This document shows, piece after piece, positions 29,324 to 41,917 of a stretch of DNA of 64,000 nt (its first letter is position 1; each line of letters opens with the position of its first letter). The translations under genes and the position numbers were made by a program. The stretch spans positions 102,709,698 through 102,773,697 of the forward strand of contig CM024758.1 of NCBI GenBank assembly GCA_014218235.1, given 5' to 3'. A model generated the notes under the pieces. That model saw only the letters and a program-made list of their open reading frames with translations. It had not been told where the DNA came from and made no database searches. Origin of the DNA: Colocasia esculenta. Lineage: Eukaryota > Streptophyta > Magnoliopsida > Alismatales > Araceae.

Positions 29324-32288
29324 TGTAGCAACCTGAATTTTGGAGAAATTAAGATTTTAAAAAATTACATAATATTAAAATCTGATAATTGGAAAATCAA
29401 ATAAGATAAAACTAATTAAATTAATTAGAAAATCAAAGAGAAGAGAATTAATAAAACCCATCAAATGAAAATAGTAATGGGTTTTGTTAAATGGACACAT
29501 TAGAAATTAGTGGGCTAAAAATAATGATTTTAAAAGGGGAATAATAAAAAATATCGAAATTCGTAATTAAAATAAGTGATTTGAGTGGATTTGGAATCCT
29601 AAACCTACCCCAATTGCTTGGCCACGAATCCCCTCTCTCTCAACCAATTAGGAGATCTCTTGCTTAAAAAGGGGAGAGGAAAAGATGAAATTCGGAATTA
29701 AAGGGAATTAGAGTCCATTAGGAAAGGGAATGGGGAGAAGCTTAAATCTCTCCTAAAACCCTCATGGCCGGCCCTAGCCCGTGCCAAGGGGTTGCTGGAC
29801 CAGGAAGAAAGGCCAAGAGGAGGAGAATTCGTGGAGAAGAGGGATCTCCCAAGTTCTTCCCCGAGTTCTTCAAGTTCTTGCCCTAGAGAAGTGAAATGAC
29901 TAAAGGTAGGCATTCTCACGAGCATAAACCATGAAATTTTTTTTGTAGGATGTCTCATCTATCAGGAACAAAAGCCCATTTGATTTCATATTTTCCATCG
30001 AGTAAATCTTTAATTCTCCATTTTCCAAGTTCTGTGAACTTCATGACCCTGAACCCTCTTATTAAATTCATATCTTCATGTATACGCGTCCTCATGCCAT
30101 GAGATTTTTATGGAAGATTCTAATGGATGTTAGGTTTCTTTTGCCCCTAAAAGCCCTAATTTCCATCCACCCTATTATGCAAATTAATTCGTTGATCCCA
30201 ACTGTACATAGCTTTGTGTTCATCATGAATACTCTTTATTAAACCATGTTGAAACCTTCGTTGCTTTCCAATTCTGATTTACTAAAAGTATCCATGCATG
30301 TCTGGATCTGTTTAAAACTAGTTTCATGATTTTTCATGCACTATAGAATTTGTTCTTAGTTTTAGAACAACCCTGTGACCAAACAGGGAAGGTTTGGTCC
30401 GCAATCCAATGCTCTGTCCTTTCCCTATCGGACTCTGGCACAGACCCTGTGAACACGACGGGCCGATAGGCCGCGTTCACAAGGCCGTCGTGACAGTACC
30501 TCTATTGCGATCAGATCGCGACAGGCAGACGTCGCGATCTGCTGCTCGGTCTGCCAGAACCCATCGCGTTCCCTTCATGCCCCTGTCGCGATCCGAGCAC
30601 CTGTCCTACCGGACCTGTCGCGATCTGTACTGCACCCTGTCGCGATCTGTTCTGTCCCTGTTGCGACCCGTACAAGGGTCCATCGCGATCTCAGGATTTT
30701 TGCATGTAAACTCACATTTTTGCAAGTCTTGTTGTTCTGCAGTAATCCCAGGTCTTGTTAACTATCTTAATTTTAGAAAAAACGAAGTTGTACATATTGA
30801 AGGTATTCTAAATTAATAAAAGTTAATCACATGACCTTTTCATGTCTAAGATTTCATGACACATGCACACACTTTGAACCATCCAAATACGGCTTAATTG
30901 ACATGAATATGATACATAACTTATCTGGTAATTTATGTAATTAATTGCCCTATTTTAAAAGAACTTGTTTATGATTCGTGCGATGTTTTGGAACACCGCC
31001 CTCGACGCTCCACTGTTCTAGAACTCCTCTAGAATGTCTAGCACTTGTTTCTATATACACACTTTCTTGACTTGGACGAACTCTCTGTCGAATATTCCTT
31101 CTGCCAGACTAGTGAGTCTTTATTCAAGGCCTCTGTAAGTCTCCTCTGTCCATGGATTCCCATATAGTCGACGAGCTGGTTGTACCTTAACACCTATTAC
31201 CCCCTTTAGGGATCGATATGATCCAAATGGCTATTAGAAGTTCGCTCTTATCTTGAATCACGCCGGACCTCTGGACCTGTGCATAACATGGCCAGTGGTA
31301 GAGTCGTGAGTTCCACTTGACTGCCAACACCAAGTGTGCATGTTGTGCAACTGTTACTATCGCCTATTTACTCGACGTGTTTCGTACAATGTCCACTAGC
31401 TCTCGTCTATACTCTACTCGCTCATCTATTCACATTCACTCTACTATCTCGTCTATTCATCTAGTGCTCTCATTTATTTCATTGGTACTCTATGTTGGCC
31501 ATTGACTGATTGTCTAAAGATAAACAATATAACCAATGCCAGCACAATGGGGCCCGATCTGGTCCTGGGGAGAGCGCCCGAAAGTGCCATTTGCCCATGG
31601 GAGTTAAATGATCAGGATGTCGACATTACATCCAAGTGCCAAACTATCAAGATTAATCTAATGACAATCAAAAGTGCTATATTCTCTCGTTGTCTGTTGA
31701 CAACAAAAGTGCTATGCTATACTCGTTATGCTATTGCTATACTGTGTGCTATTGTGCTATGGCCATCTTACTATTCATGCTATAATTGACGTTCGTGCTA
31801 TATTTGGAAAGTTGTGCTATTTCGTTCACATGCTATCCTGCCATCTTTTACTTGACTCTCGTGTTCTATCATTAGTTACTCTGCCTTTTAATTCATTAAT
31901 CCTTTAAAGCCTGCTTGACTATTGAGATTTAAGTCCTACTGGGCGTTATCGCTCACCCTACGTTATTTGTCATTGTGTTCTCAGGTGAGACCGAGGATGA
32001 ACTATACACTCAAGAGGACGGGAACGACCAGGAGTGACGTCACGAGTACCCTAGTGTCCTAGCAATATGTTAAGAGTCATAGTTTAGTCTTTTGCTTATT
32101 TCAATGTAATTGGGCCCTATAGATTGGCTCCGATATTAGTGGTTGTAACTTGACATTTGGAAAGTTATTAATGAAAGGAATTTGCTTTAGTATTATTCAT
32201 TGTGGAATGGTTTGATGTCTAGTACGTGCCCTGTACCCGTTTACTTGTAACTGCCTCACGTCCCAATATTCCGCGTCGGCGCGTGACA
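29324..32288 (+). repeat. Solo gypsy LTR I (D family)
   Basis: 2965 bp, TGTAGCAACCTG to GGCGCGTGACA, flanked by perfect duplications GCCCT (29319-29323 and 32289-32293); gag H continues in the same frame after it. Contents in order: a coding-free 5' part, a TCGCGA array (about 30500-30690), heat-shock-like sites (31015-31034), TATA (31051-31060), a GTGCTAT array (about 31675-31830), a CCTACTGGGC box (31935) and the mini-frame at 31985. Confidence 0.92.
31985..32037 (+). other. Acceptor-like site and acidic mini-frame in LTR I
   Basis: TGTGTTCTCAG is followed by two bases plus 16 codons (ETEDELYTQEDGNDQE) and TGA at 32035-32037: 53 nt, the same length as in D, L and M. An overlapping ATG frame (starting 31997, GATGAAC) also exists, so a short upstream ORF is the competing explanation. 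Confidence 0.5.
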
Positions 32289-32293
32289 GCCCT

Positions 32294-32368
32294 AGGCTTC
32301 AACAATTTGCTCAAAGAGGAGCGTCGGGCCTAGCAGCGACACCAGTGATAGGGAAACCAGGAAGGCCT
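32294..32368 (+). pseudogene. Gypsy gag of element H, second part
   Basis: 75 bp that continue gag after the zinc knuckle (RLQQFAQRGASGLAATPV-like reading) before copia J begins at 32369. Its value is mainly as proof that I and J inserted in the same gene. GGCCT (32364-32368) should be J's left target duplication. Confidence 0.7.
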
Positions 32369-33213
32369 TGTTAGGTTACAATGTGTATGATGATGATTGT
32401 GCTTAAATGTTTTTGATGATTGACATAATTAATGTTGCAAACATGATAAAGACATGATCAAATGAAACATGACTTTATGACCATCTATGCATTCATGATA
32501 TCTCACATAGAGTGTTTTTCATGTAGGTGTGAATGCATACAAGACAAGCAACAACACCCAAGTGCAACAGAACTGGAAATACACATCAAGTGCTCACCTG
32601 TCGACAGCCAAGAAGCCATGTGTTGACAGATAGATAAGACAGCAACAAACAAGCTTCTGGAAACAAATAAAATGCAGTAGCTGTGGACAGATAGAGTGCA
32701 CCTATCGACAGATAAGGCTTTCCTGTCGACAGCACCAGGTCGCCTGCCGATAGCCTAGGATTCCTGACCAACATGGTTCTGGAAGCCAGTTTTCAGTAGT
32801 ACCTATCGACAGCCGCAGGATAAGTCACAACGTGTGACCGGCATGTGATTTGTATTAGGGTGTTCCCTTCTGACACGACTCTCCAAACTTGAACACCACT
32901 ATATATAGATCATATGGAGTTATTTTTGCAGCAAGAAGCCTCCACACCAAAACCCTAAGCAAGGATCAAGAAGAAGGCTTTCTCTACTCTGCTCTACTTT
33001 AACTCTCCTGTTTGTTCCTAGAAGATCCATCTCGTGTGAGGAGTTAAAGCCGGTTCGTCCTCAAGTCAAGCTTCATCTTCGTCATCTGATCATCATCAAC
33101 GTGAAGCTTGAAGTTCTTCTGGATGACCACCTCGAGGAGGTTCATCATTGGATTTGATCTTCAACTCTGAACTCTTCTTTCTTACTACTTTTCATTACTC
33201 TGTGTGTGTGGTA
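32369..33213 (+). repeat. 5' LTR of copia J, right end deleted
   Basis: Starts TGTTAGGTTACAATG and contains CTGTCGACAG and decayed forms (TATCGACAG, TGTTGACAG) at 32599-32815 and an acceptor-like CATGTAG at 32520-32526. By comparison with LTR K, the last few hundred bases before the PBS are missing: the GTGTGTGTGG stretch runs straight into TATTGGTATCAGAGC. About 845 bp remain. Confidence 0.75.
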
Positions 33214-33216
33214 TTG

Positions 33217-33228
33217 GTATCAGAGCGA
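33217..33228 (+). promoter_or_regulatory. Primer-binding site of copia J
   Basis: TGGTATCAGAGC, the initiator-methionine tRNA complement, in the same context (GAGGTTTCTCTGAT after it) as in K. Confidence 0.88.
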
Positions 33229-33287
33229 GGTTTCTCTGATTTACAACATTAATAGCTTGATCTCACGATCAGGAGAGATCCTATTTA

Positions 33288-33846
33288 ATGGAAACTAACA
33301 AGGGATTTATGGATGAAGGACACTCAGTGTCTAGGCCTCCTCTTTGATGGCATTGACTACACATATTGGAAAATCGTATGCAGGTCTTTCTGAGAGCTCA
33401 AGACTATGAGCTGTGGAAGATCGTTAGCAAGGTCCATATGAGCTGCCCGCTAACGAAGACACCAAGACAAGAGAACAGATCCGCAGAGGAACCTTGAACT
33501 GGAGCGCGTTGAACATGATGCAATGCGCCATGCATCTGAAGGAATACTCAAGGGTCTCCACATGCAAGTTAGCAAAATAAATGTGGGACAAGTTGGAGCT
33601 AATATATGAAGGTATGTCAGAGGTAAGGGAAACTAAAGCTAGCATGCTTGTCTCTGAATTGAAATGTTCAAAATGAAAATGAAGAAACTATTTCAGACAT
33701 GTTTTCTAGATTCATGATCATTATTAATGGCTTGAAAGGTCTGAAGAAAGAGTACAGTGAGAGTGACTTAGTAAGGAAGATACTTAGGTCTCTTCCATCC
33801 TCTTGGCATACTAAGGCCACTGTCATTGAGTACTCTAAAGACTTAT
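33288..33846 (+). pseudogene. Copia J gag, first part
   Basis: Starts METNKGFMDEGHSVSRPP. Aligns with K gag (METNKG versus MESNKG). Further blocks are ISDMFSRFMIIINGLKG and SDLVRKILRSLPSSWHTKAT; several frameshifts occur between 33330 and 33670. Gag stops at the insertion of LTR L; CTTAT (33842-33846) is one copy of the target duplication. Confidence 0.85.
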
Positions 33847-34095
33847 TGTCATGCCCCGACGCGGAATATCAGAGCGCGAAGGCAGTTGCAAGAAAAGGTT
33901 ATAGAGCGAGTACTAGACATCAAACCATTGCACAGTGAATAATACTAAAGCGGATTTCATTTCATTAATACTTTTCAATGTCTAGTTACAACCACTAATA
34001 TCAGAGCCATTCTATAGGGCCCAATTACATTGCAATAGAAGGAATAACTAACTACAACTCTAAGATAACATAATGACTCGAGGGTACTCCTGGCT

Positions 34096-34148
34096 TCACT
34101 CTTGGTCATTCCCTTCCTCGTGAGTGTATGTGTCATCCTCGGTCTCAC
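34096..34148 (-). other. Acceptor-like site and acidic mini-frame in LTR L
   Basis: Minus strand: CTCAG, then two bases plus 16 codons (ETEDDTYTHEEGNDQE) to TGA at 34098-34096, 53 nt. Compared with D and I there are several substitutions, yet the frame and acidic character are intact. Confidence 0.5.
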
Positions 34149-35999
34149 CTGAGAACACAACATCAAATAATGTAGGGTGAGCGAACATCGCCCAGTAGGA
34201 CTTAAATCTCAGGCTCAAGCAGGCTTTAAATAATTAAGGCATTTAATGGCAGAATATCTAAAGATAGCAGGTACAAGAGAGTCAAAATATAGCAAGAGAT
34301 AGCACAATAGGTAACATGATAGCACATAGCACGAGATCGAGTATAGTTTCCAAAAATAGCACAAGTATCGAGTATAGCACGAATAGCAGGCTGGCCATAG
34401 CACAACTAGCCAAGTATAATAATAGCACGATGAGTATAGAACTTGTTTGTCATTCTAGACATCGAGAGAGTATAGCACGTTTTGTGTTTTGATTGTCATA
34501 TAGATAGTCAAGATAGATAGCACTAGAGTCTTGAGTGTAATGCCAAACACTCTGATCATTTAACTCCCATGGGCACTAGCACTTTCGGGCGCACATCCCA
34601 GGACCAGATCGGGCTCTTTAGGCATTGGTTATATTGTATCTTAGATAATCAGTCAATGGCCAATATAGAGTACCAAGAATAGTTAAGAGCACTGATGAAT
34701 AGACGAGATAGTAGAGAGAACGTGAATAGACGAGCGAGTAGAGTATAGATGAGAGCTAGTGGACATTGCACGTAATGCGACAAGTAAACAAGCGATAGTA
34801 ACAGTTGCACAACACGCACTTGGTGTTGGCAGTCAGGTGGAACTCACGACCCAACCACTGGCCATGTTAAGCACAAGTCCAGAGGTCCGACGTGATTCAA
34901 GGTAAGAGCGAACTTCTAATAGCCGTTTGGATCATATCGATCCCTAAAGGTGTAATGGGTGTTAGGGTACAACCGGCTCATCGACCATGTGGGAATCCAT
35001 GATCAGAGGAGACTTACGGAGGGCTTGTGCAAGGGTCACTAGTCCGGCGAAAGGAATATCGATGGAGAGTTCACCACAAGCAAGTAAAGTGTGTATATAA
35101 AAACAGGACTCGACGTTCTAGAGGAATTCTAGAATAGTGGAGCGTCGATATCGGTATATAAACAACGCAGAAACGAATACAAGTCCTTTAAAATAGGGCA
35201 ATTAATATACTTTATTCAATAAATTACCAGATACATTATGAGATATTTATGCCAAATTTCAGCCATATATGGATGTTCATGTGTGTGCATGTGTAAGAGA
35301 AATCATAATAGAAAAGAAGTCGTGTATATGTATTTTAAAGCATTCAATATAGCTCCAATTTTAAAACATGTGTTTTTACTGCAGTATGCCAGTAAAAAGG
35401 AGTAAGAATATTGTAGAAAGTGAGAGCAATAAATTTATGGGTTTTCATCAAAAATCCGTGAACGTGACGTAGGCCAGTAAGGGCAGCGACTGGTCAGCAG
35501 ATCGTGACGGGGCTTGTACAGGTCGCGACAGGCATGTCGGTTCGGGGCGACGGGATTGCAAGAGGGTCGCAACGGCCTGGTCAGCAGATCGCGACGATAG
35601 GCGCTGTCACGATCAGATCGCGACAGGGCGCTCTGTCGCGACGGCCCTTGTGAACGCGACCTATCGAGCCATCGCATTCACAGGGTCTGCGCCTGAGCTG
35701 ACAGAGTTCTGCTCTGTCTTGGATTGTGGTCCAGAAATATCAGATTTTGATATAGGGTCGTTCAGAAAATCATAACTAATTGTATACATGATGAAAAATT
35801 ATGAAACCAGTGGCAAAAATGAAACTAGACATGTAAGGATACTTCCAGTAAATCGGAATTAGAGAGAAAGCATGGTTCATATAGGGTTTGAACATGAGTA
35901 AGAATGAGTATTCAAAACATGACTCAGAGAGAAGATGATTAAATTCGATCAGCATGCTCGATGAAATTTAGGGCTTTAGGGGCAAAAGATCCCTAACCA

Positions 36000-38900
36000 T
36001 GTAACGCCCCACTTCCACCCGGTACGGTTATACCAACCACGTCGGATGAGAGCAAGCCGCTACAGGGGAGAAAACCCCAACGATATACAAAGAGCTGAGA
36101 TATACACGAATAGAATGGAATATGCAACGGAAATTAATAACTCTTATTCCATCAACATTCGAAAATTTCACATACCACAGTCTATATAGTCCAGAAAGAA
36201 ATAACTTAATACATCTACATAGCCAGTTTCAATTACAATAATGCCCAAGTTCAAATTACAAAACTCCTTACATACTAGAAAATGAAACACAATCTTCAAT
36301 CTAATCTTCACATTCCTCGCTGGATCTTGTCACGTTCTCAACTTCTAAATCTCCTGAAATGTTAAGCAAGGATGAGTCTACATAATAGACTCAGCAAGCA
36401 ACTTAAAAGTCACAAACCATACACTTATCACGCATGCTTCTAACAGTTAACATTTTATTCCCCTACCAAACTTTCACATTTAAACTCTTATATGTTCATG
36501 CTATGACATAAGAATTAACATGAAATCTTTAAACAAACTATACTAATACATGTAAATCAACGATGTATACATGGGTACTTATGCTTTCATTTCCTATGAA
36601 TTCACATAAGGCTAACATATGCTTATCAAGTAAATACTATCACATGGATAATTTACAAAATCCTACACATGGTTTTAAACAAATGTCATATTCATCATTT
36701 TACATGGGTTATGTTTAAAACATACATATACCTTTTCATGACATGTTGCATATAAACAAATTCAAGTAATTCCCTAGCCTATATTATGCAACATTCAATG
36801 GGTTATCTTGTAGCAAGTGATTATTCAAACATGCAATGAGTATTACTATAACAAAAGACATATAGTTCATATGGCATGTGATTATGTAGCATGTAGGCAT
36901 GCAGCATGTAGTCATATACCATGTAGATCTTGTAGTCAATTTTCATGTAGACATGTAGCATGTAGGTCATCTAGTCATGTAGCATATACTCATGTAGTTT
37001 TATCATTTAGTTGCCAAGACATAGCCCGCACTATTATAGAGATCATATAGCATATAGACATTCGCTTATCACCTAGGCAATGCAGTGATGAAGTCATGGT
37101 AATTGCACAAAACCGGGGAAAGCCCTTCCCACCTTTCAGGTAGAACTTGTCTACTTCCAGGATTTCTATCCGTTGCCCACGGATTCATATAGTCATATAG
37201 TTGAACCATTACTATAGGGGCATCCATGGTGTAGTTCCCTGTAGGAATCTCTATAGTAGCAATGTCTTATAGGCCAATTTATTTTAGAAATGCAATAACA
37301 TATATATTAATGCAATCATGAAATGATGAAACTATCACATATCACATCTTCTGTTCTGAAATCAAATCCTACTATAAAACGACAACTATCATGGTACTAT
37401 GTTTATCCAAAATTCAACATGCATAAACATTATCATGTCTATTGATTTCTATATTCATTTATTGTTCAAAAAACCATAGTAATATGTACAGTGCTCATAA
37501 TGATATCAAAATTTAACCACAAGATTGACATAACTTAAGGAACATATCTCTAATTTTTCAGAATTTTATAAACAGTAAAACTATTTTTAACATTACATTA
37601 AGATTTAGATAATTTGCAAGGCACTTTAATTTGAACATGATAAACAGTAATTAATTCATTTTCACAGGTATAAAATATGCACACAGAGCTTCTACTTCCT
37701 TATAGTTTCTGAAAATAACATCCTTCATCACACATACTCATTCTATATTTAATTATATCATTCCATTGTGTAAAAGAATTCAGAAATTATTAGCATTCTA
37801 TACCACACTTAGAATTAGACAAAATTTTAACTACTGCTTATATATAGCACAGGAAACATTTTTGTAAATTTTCATAATTTTCGGAACAGTAACGATAATT
37901 TTAAAAATTAACATAGACTACATGCAACTTAACAAGATAAATCATTTTAGCATGGTTTACAGTAATAAGTCGGTTCTAACAAGTCTAAAACATAATAACA
38001 ATCATTCCACGATCACTATAAGTTTATCAATCCATAACATGAAACAAAATCATTTAATTTGAATTTATCACAATCAAAACCTAATTATTCTCAACTAATA
38101 TAAATTCTTTTAATTATCACCATACTCAGAAATTTAGTGAATCCTCATGATATGACCTAATGTTCACCTTGGACTTCGTACCAAAATTTACAACAATTTA
38201 TAGAAATTCAGAAGTCCATTAAACACATTAAATAGATCAAATAGCATTTCTGTAAACCCTGAAGAACTTGACTACAATAGATGTCGTCGTCACCAGTTAA
38301 CGGTGCAATCCATTGCCGTCAACTCAGGATATTGACTGCAATAGATGCTGCCGTCAACTTCCTCACAGCACAACATGCAAACCACCGAACCACCAAAATC
38401 ACATTACAAGGATTAAACAGTATTTCTGTATAAACAGGCGAACTTGACGGCATAGCCCTGGCCGTCAGAAGAAATTAACGACGGGATCTGTGGTCGTCTA
38501 GACAAGAACTAGGCGGCAACATATTGGCCGTCAACTTCCTGTCTGCACACAGTGCAGAACTAATGCAGAAACTTGTGAATTTAGGGGGGTTCCAAGACTC
38601 GATTTAAAATCCGTAAAATTCATAAAACCCTAGATGACAAGTCAACGGGTTGGGATCTTAAGCTACTTGCCTGAGAATAAATCTAACAAGATCTAAATCT
38701 GCCGGTGAAGCCCTCCTCGGCCAAGCCAAGAAGGTACTCAGAAACTCTTCTGATCTGGTTCTCCTGTCGATGCAGATGGGTCCTCGGGGTTGAGAAAGCT
38801 TCCTCTATGTATAAGCTATCCCCCAGTCGTTGTAGCTCCTCGGGGAACACCTCCAGTCGACGGATCCGACCCTCCAAAGATCAGCTTTTCTCCATTGCGA

Positions 38901-39636
38901 ATGCTAGGGTTTCACCAATGCAAAAGGCTTAATCCGGCCGCAGGGATGGGTTTATATAAACTCCAGGGTTCTGGGTACGCTCTAGAGTAGGTTTCCTACG
39001 GGTTTAGGAGGGTTTCCTAAATTGGAACTAGGCAAAACGCGGACGTTACCAAATCTGAAACCGTCAGACAGCTGGGAACTCGACGTCCACATCTGGTGCC
39101 GCCAACAGGTGGTTGGCGTCCACCTAGGGTGCCGTCTACAAAGGTATAGGCGTCCATCGATCTGGACGTTTACAAATCAAGTTATGCAGACAGCGGCACA
39201 GGATACTGCCTCCAACTGTGCATCTCGGCCTAAAACAACTATTCATTAAAATAGATGTAATAACACATCATAAACATTTTAATGGTACTAAAACAAGTAG
39301 ATATTACATACGCAAAGTTAAACATATATTCATATATGTACACAACATAATTACATACCACATGCATAGATTTAAATGTATATACTATGTACTACAACAA
39401 TGATAATGTATGCACATTAAATATATATTACATGTACAAAATAACCTTATGCGTACTTACAAGATATACAACAATGATTACATAATAATCACATTATATT
39501 ATTCAAATACACCATGCACATTAATATAATATACACACAACAATAACATACTTTAAAATCATGCATACAAGTAAGAAATTTCTTATAACATGCACCTATT
39601 AAATGATATTAAATGCACAAAATTCGGGGTCTCACA
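36000..39636 (-). repeat. Solo gypsy LTR M (H family) inside LTR L
   Basis: Plus-strand ends TGTAACGCCCCAC and GGGGTCTCACA; on the minus strand it starts TGTGAGACCCCGAA and ends GGGGCGTTACA. It shares with H and P the GACGTGGTTGGTATAACCG block before its end, GCCGTC/GACGGC motifs (38280-38560, 39040-39180), and the hairpin-acceptor module. Flanks AACCA and CAACG do not match, so its target duplication has decayed or the exact end is off by a few bases. About 3.6 kb with no credible gene; the ATG/CATGTAG-rich stretch at 36800-37050 is simple repeat. Confidence 0.8.
36301..36353 (-). other. Acceptor-like site and acidic mini-frame in LTR M
   Basis: Minus strand: ACATTTCAG, then two bases plus 16 codons (DLEVENVTRSSEECED) to TAG at 36303-36301. 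A hairpin GAGTCTA/TAGACTC lies just upstream (36373-36393). Length and phase match D, I and L although M is from another family. Confidence 0.5.
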
Positions 39637-40449
39637 CAACGTGAAGTATCTACAGTAAGAATTTCATAGCATGGAATCAAGTATTCGTAGAGATTTAAAT
39701 TAAACATGATGTCTCGGGGTTATCATGTTTGTAGAACTTCTAAAATCAAGAACAAAAGATTGGCTCGATGAAAAAGAGTGATTCAAGAGGGCTTTTGTTC
39801 CTGGTAATTGGAACTACCTACAGACGAGTTTAATTTAATTTTGCTCGTGAGAATGCCTACCTTTGACTCGATTTATCTTCTAGGGCTTAGAACTCCAAGA
39901 ACGAAGGAAGAAGCTTGATGGATCTTCCTCTCCTCGATTTCTCCTCCTCCTTGGCCTCTTCTCCACGTCCAAAAATCGCTTTGCACGAGCTAGGGCCGGC
40001 CATGAGGGTTTAAGAGGTGTATTTATATAAATAAGAGTTCCTATTCCTACTACTACTCAAATTCCTCTTAATTACGAGATTTCCTAACTCCACCTTTCCT
40101 CTCTTGCTTTCCACTCTCTAATTGGGTTAGGATAGTATCTAAATTCGTGCTAGACTATATGGGGTAGGCTTAGGAATCCAATTCCAACTCTAATTGTCAC
40201 TTTTATTGCTTTAATAACCCCTTTCTAATTAGGAGATAATTAAACTCCGAATTTAGGGTATTTACTATTTGTAAATTCATATTTTGACCCAATAAGTTCT
40301 AGAGGATCCATTAAGCAAAGCCCATTACTCTTTTTCATTTAATGAGTTTTATTTAATGCTCTTTTCATTTAATATCCCTTTAACTGAGTTTTTAATATAT
40401 TATTTAATTTTTTTTTATTTTTCTTAAAAATTTAGGTTGCTACACCTAT

Positions 40450-41760
40450 CAATAATGAAATTGGATGAATTGATAGGATCCCTGATGACTTATGAGATAA
40501 ATCTAAAGAGAAAAGAAACTGAGGTTAATCCCAGAAGGTCCATTGCTTTAAAAGCCTCTAACAATGGTTCTTCAAGCTCAAAGAAAGAGGTTCAACAAGA
40601 AAATGATGAAACTGATACATCTAGTGAAAGTGTGAATGATGAAATGGCATGCAATGCTCACTAGATAGTTCAAAAAATTCCTCAAGTTCAAAAGGAAAGG
40701 ATCAGGTAACTTCAAAACTCTTCCAAAAAGAGTTTTTCTCAAATAAATTTGATACTAACAAAAAATCTGACATGATTTTTTGCTATGAGTGCAAGAAATA
40801 GGGGCACATGAGAGGTGAATGCACAGAGCTCAAGAAGAAGCTGAAAAAGGACAAATCTTCATACAAGAAAGCCAAGGCCATGATGGCAACTTGGAGTGAT
40901 GAATATGAAGAAAAAAATGCTCAAGAAAATTCTGACGATGAAGAGATCCAATGTCTAATGGCAAGAAGTGAGGATTCTATTGAGGTAAACTCTTCCTTTG
41001 AAAATTACACTGTTGATGAATGGGAAGAGGCATATACCTTATTGTTTGAAATTTTTTGTGAATATAAGTTTGAAAATAAAGCACTGAAAAAGAAAATCAC
41101 CACTCTTGTTCACAGCACAAGCAATAATGAACAACTTGCAATCCTAACTAAAGAGACTGAGTTACTGAAAATTGAAAACGAAAGCCACTTGGTTGAAATA
41201 GATTGCATGAAAGAAAAACTCCATGAAAATGAAAAGGGAAAACAAGTCCTAAATACACTTGTAGAAACCCTTCAAAATGAAAACCAAGAGATTAAGAAAA
41301 AGATTGAAGAGGTTCAAAAGGAACTAAAAAGGAAAAATGAAGATCTGTCAAGATTTGTAAAAGGAAAGCAAAATCTTGATGCTGTTTTGGGAGTTAAAAC
41401 AAACATAACAAGGCATGGGCTTGGATTTCAAAATGAAAGTGAAAAGAAACTTGGAGAAAAATTGATCACATCATTTGTTGAGTGCAGACCAAGTACAAGT
41501 AGGAATGTCCAAGCCAAAGGTAAGGAAGTGAGAAATAAACAAAAGATTTCAACTGCTCAAAAAGGAAAGGCATTTGATGACAAACTCCAAGTGGACTGTC
41601 GACAGGCCTGGAAATCTGCTGAACAATTCAAGCCAACCAAGCAACAAAAGGACAAAAATGTTCACAAGTCCAACACAACAGTAAAAGAACTGTAAAAACT
41701 CAAAAAACCATACTGCAACTGTTGTAAGAAACTTGGCCATACTGAGTCACAATGCTGGAA
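40450..41760 (+). pseudogene. Copia J gag, second part, with zinc knuckle and coiled coil
   Basis: Resumes with MKLDELIGSLMTYEINLKRKETE after LTR L. A CCHC knuckle at about 40777-40822 reads CYECKK-stop-GHMRGEC, that is, with a nonsense codon in it. A long open part (40808-41695) is lysine/glutamate-rich and looks like coiled coil. A second knuckle, CKKLGHTESQCW, is at about 41721-41757. Two knuckles and the long acidic spacer are also present in K. Confidence 0.85.
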
Positions 41761-41917
41761 TAAATTGAATATGTTGAAATGCAAATAAGTATGGATTCCA
41801 AAGCATTTACTTTTTGGCATGAATGAAAGAATGGGACCCAAAGTAATTTGGGTATAAAAATCTCTTGTCTGATTCATCTATGCAGGAATGCCTAGCAGCC
41901 CAAAATCAAAACAAATG

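Larger units (their letters stand above)
24060..32368 (+). mobile_element. Gypsy element H, 5' part
   Basis: Plus-oriented element with a long 5' LTR (24060-27945), PBS, leader and gag. Gag is interrupted by solo LTR I at 29324 and, after resuming at 32294, by copia J at 32369; the remainder would lie right of the window. The LTR family (TGTAAGGCCCTC start) recurs as solo LTRs M (minus) and P. LTR length, PBS and gag zinc knuckles fit the Tekay/Del type of gypsy elements. Confidence 0.82.
33847..40444 (-). repeat. Solo gypsy LTR L (D family), containing LTR M
   Basis: On the minus strand it starts TGTAGCAACCTAAA (40444) and ends GGGGCATGACA (33847). Flanks CTTAT (33842-33846) and CCTAT (40445-40449) are a target duplication with one change; gag J resumes after it. 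Without LTR M its length is about 2.96 kb, as in D and I. It carries the GTGCTAT array (34265-34530), TATA and heat-shock-like sites (35091-35134) and TCGCGA array (35455-35690). Confidence 0.9.

Noticed and set aside
33975..34166. 63-codon minus-strand frame in LTR L as a gene
   Set aside because: It overlaps the mini-frame module in another phase, is not open to the same extent in D, I or N, and is probably chance or at most an upstream ORF.
36840..37000. CATGTAG-rich stretch as a possible satellite
   Set aside because: Copies are short, irregular and limited to 160 bp of LTR M; relatives have similar low-complexity ATGTG sequence.
40808..41695. Host coiled-coil protein of 295 codons
   Set aside because: It begins at the zinc knuckle of copia gag (GHMRGEC) and aligns with the same region of element K, so it is the gag spacer.
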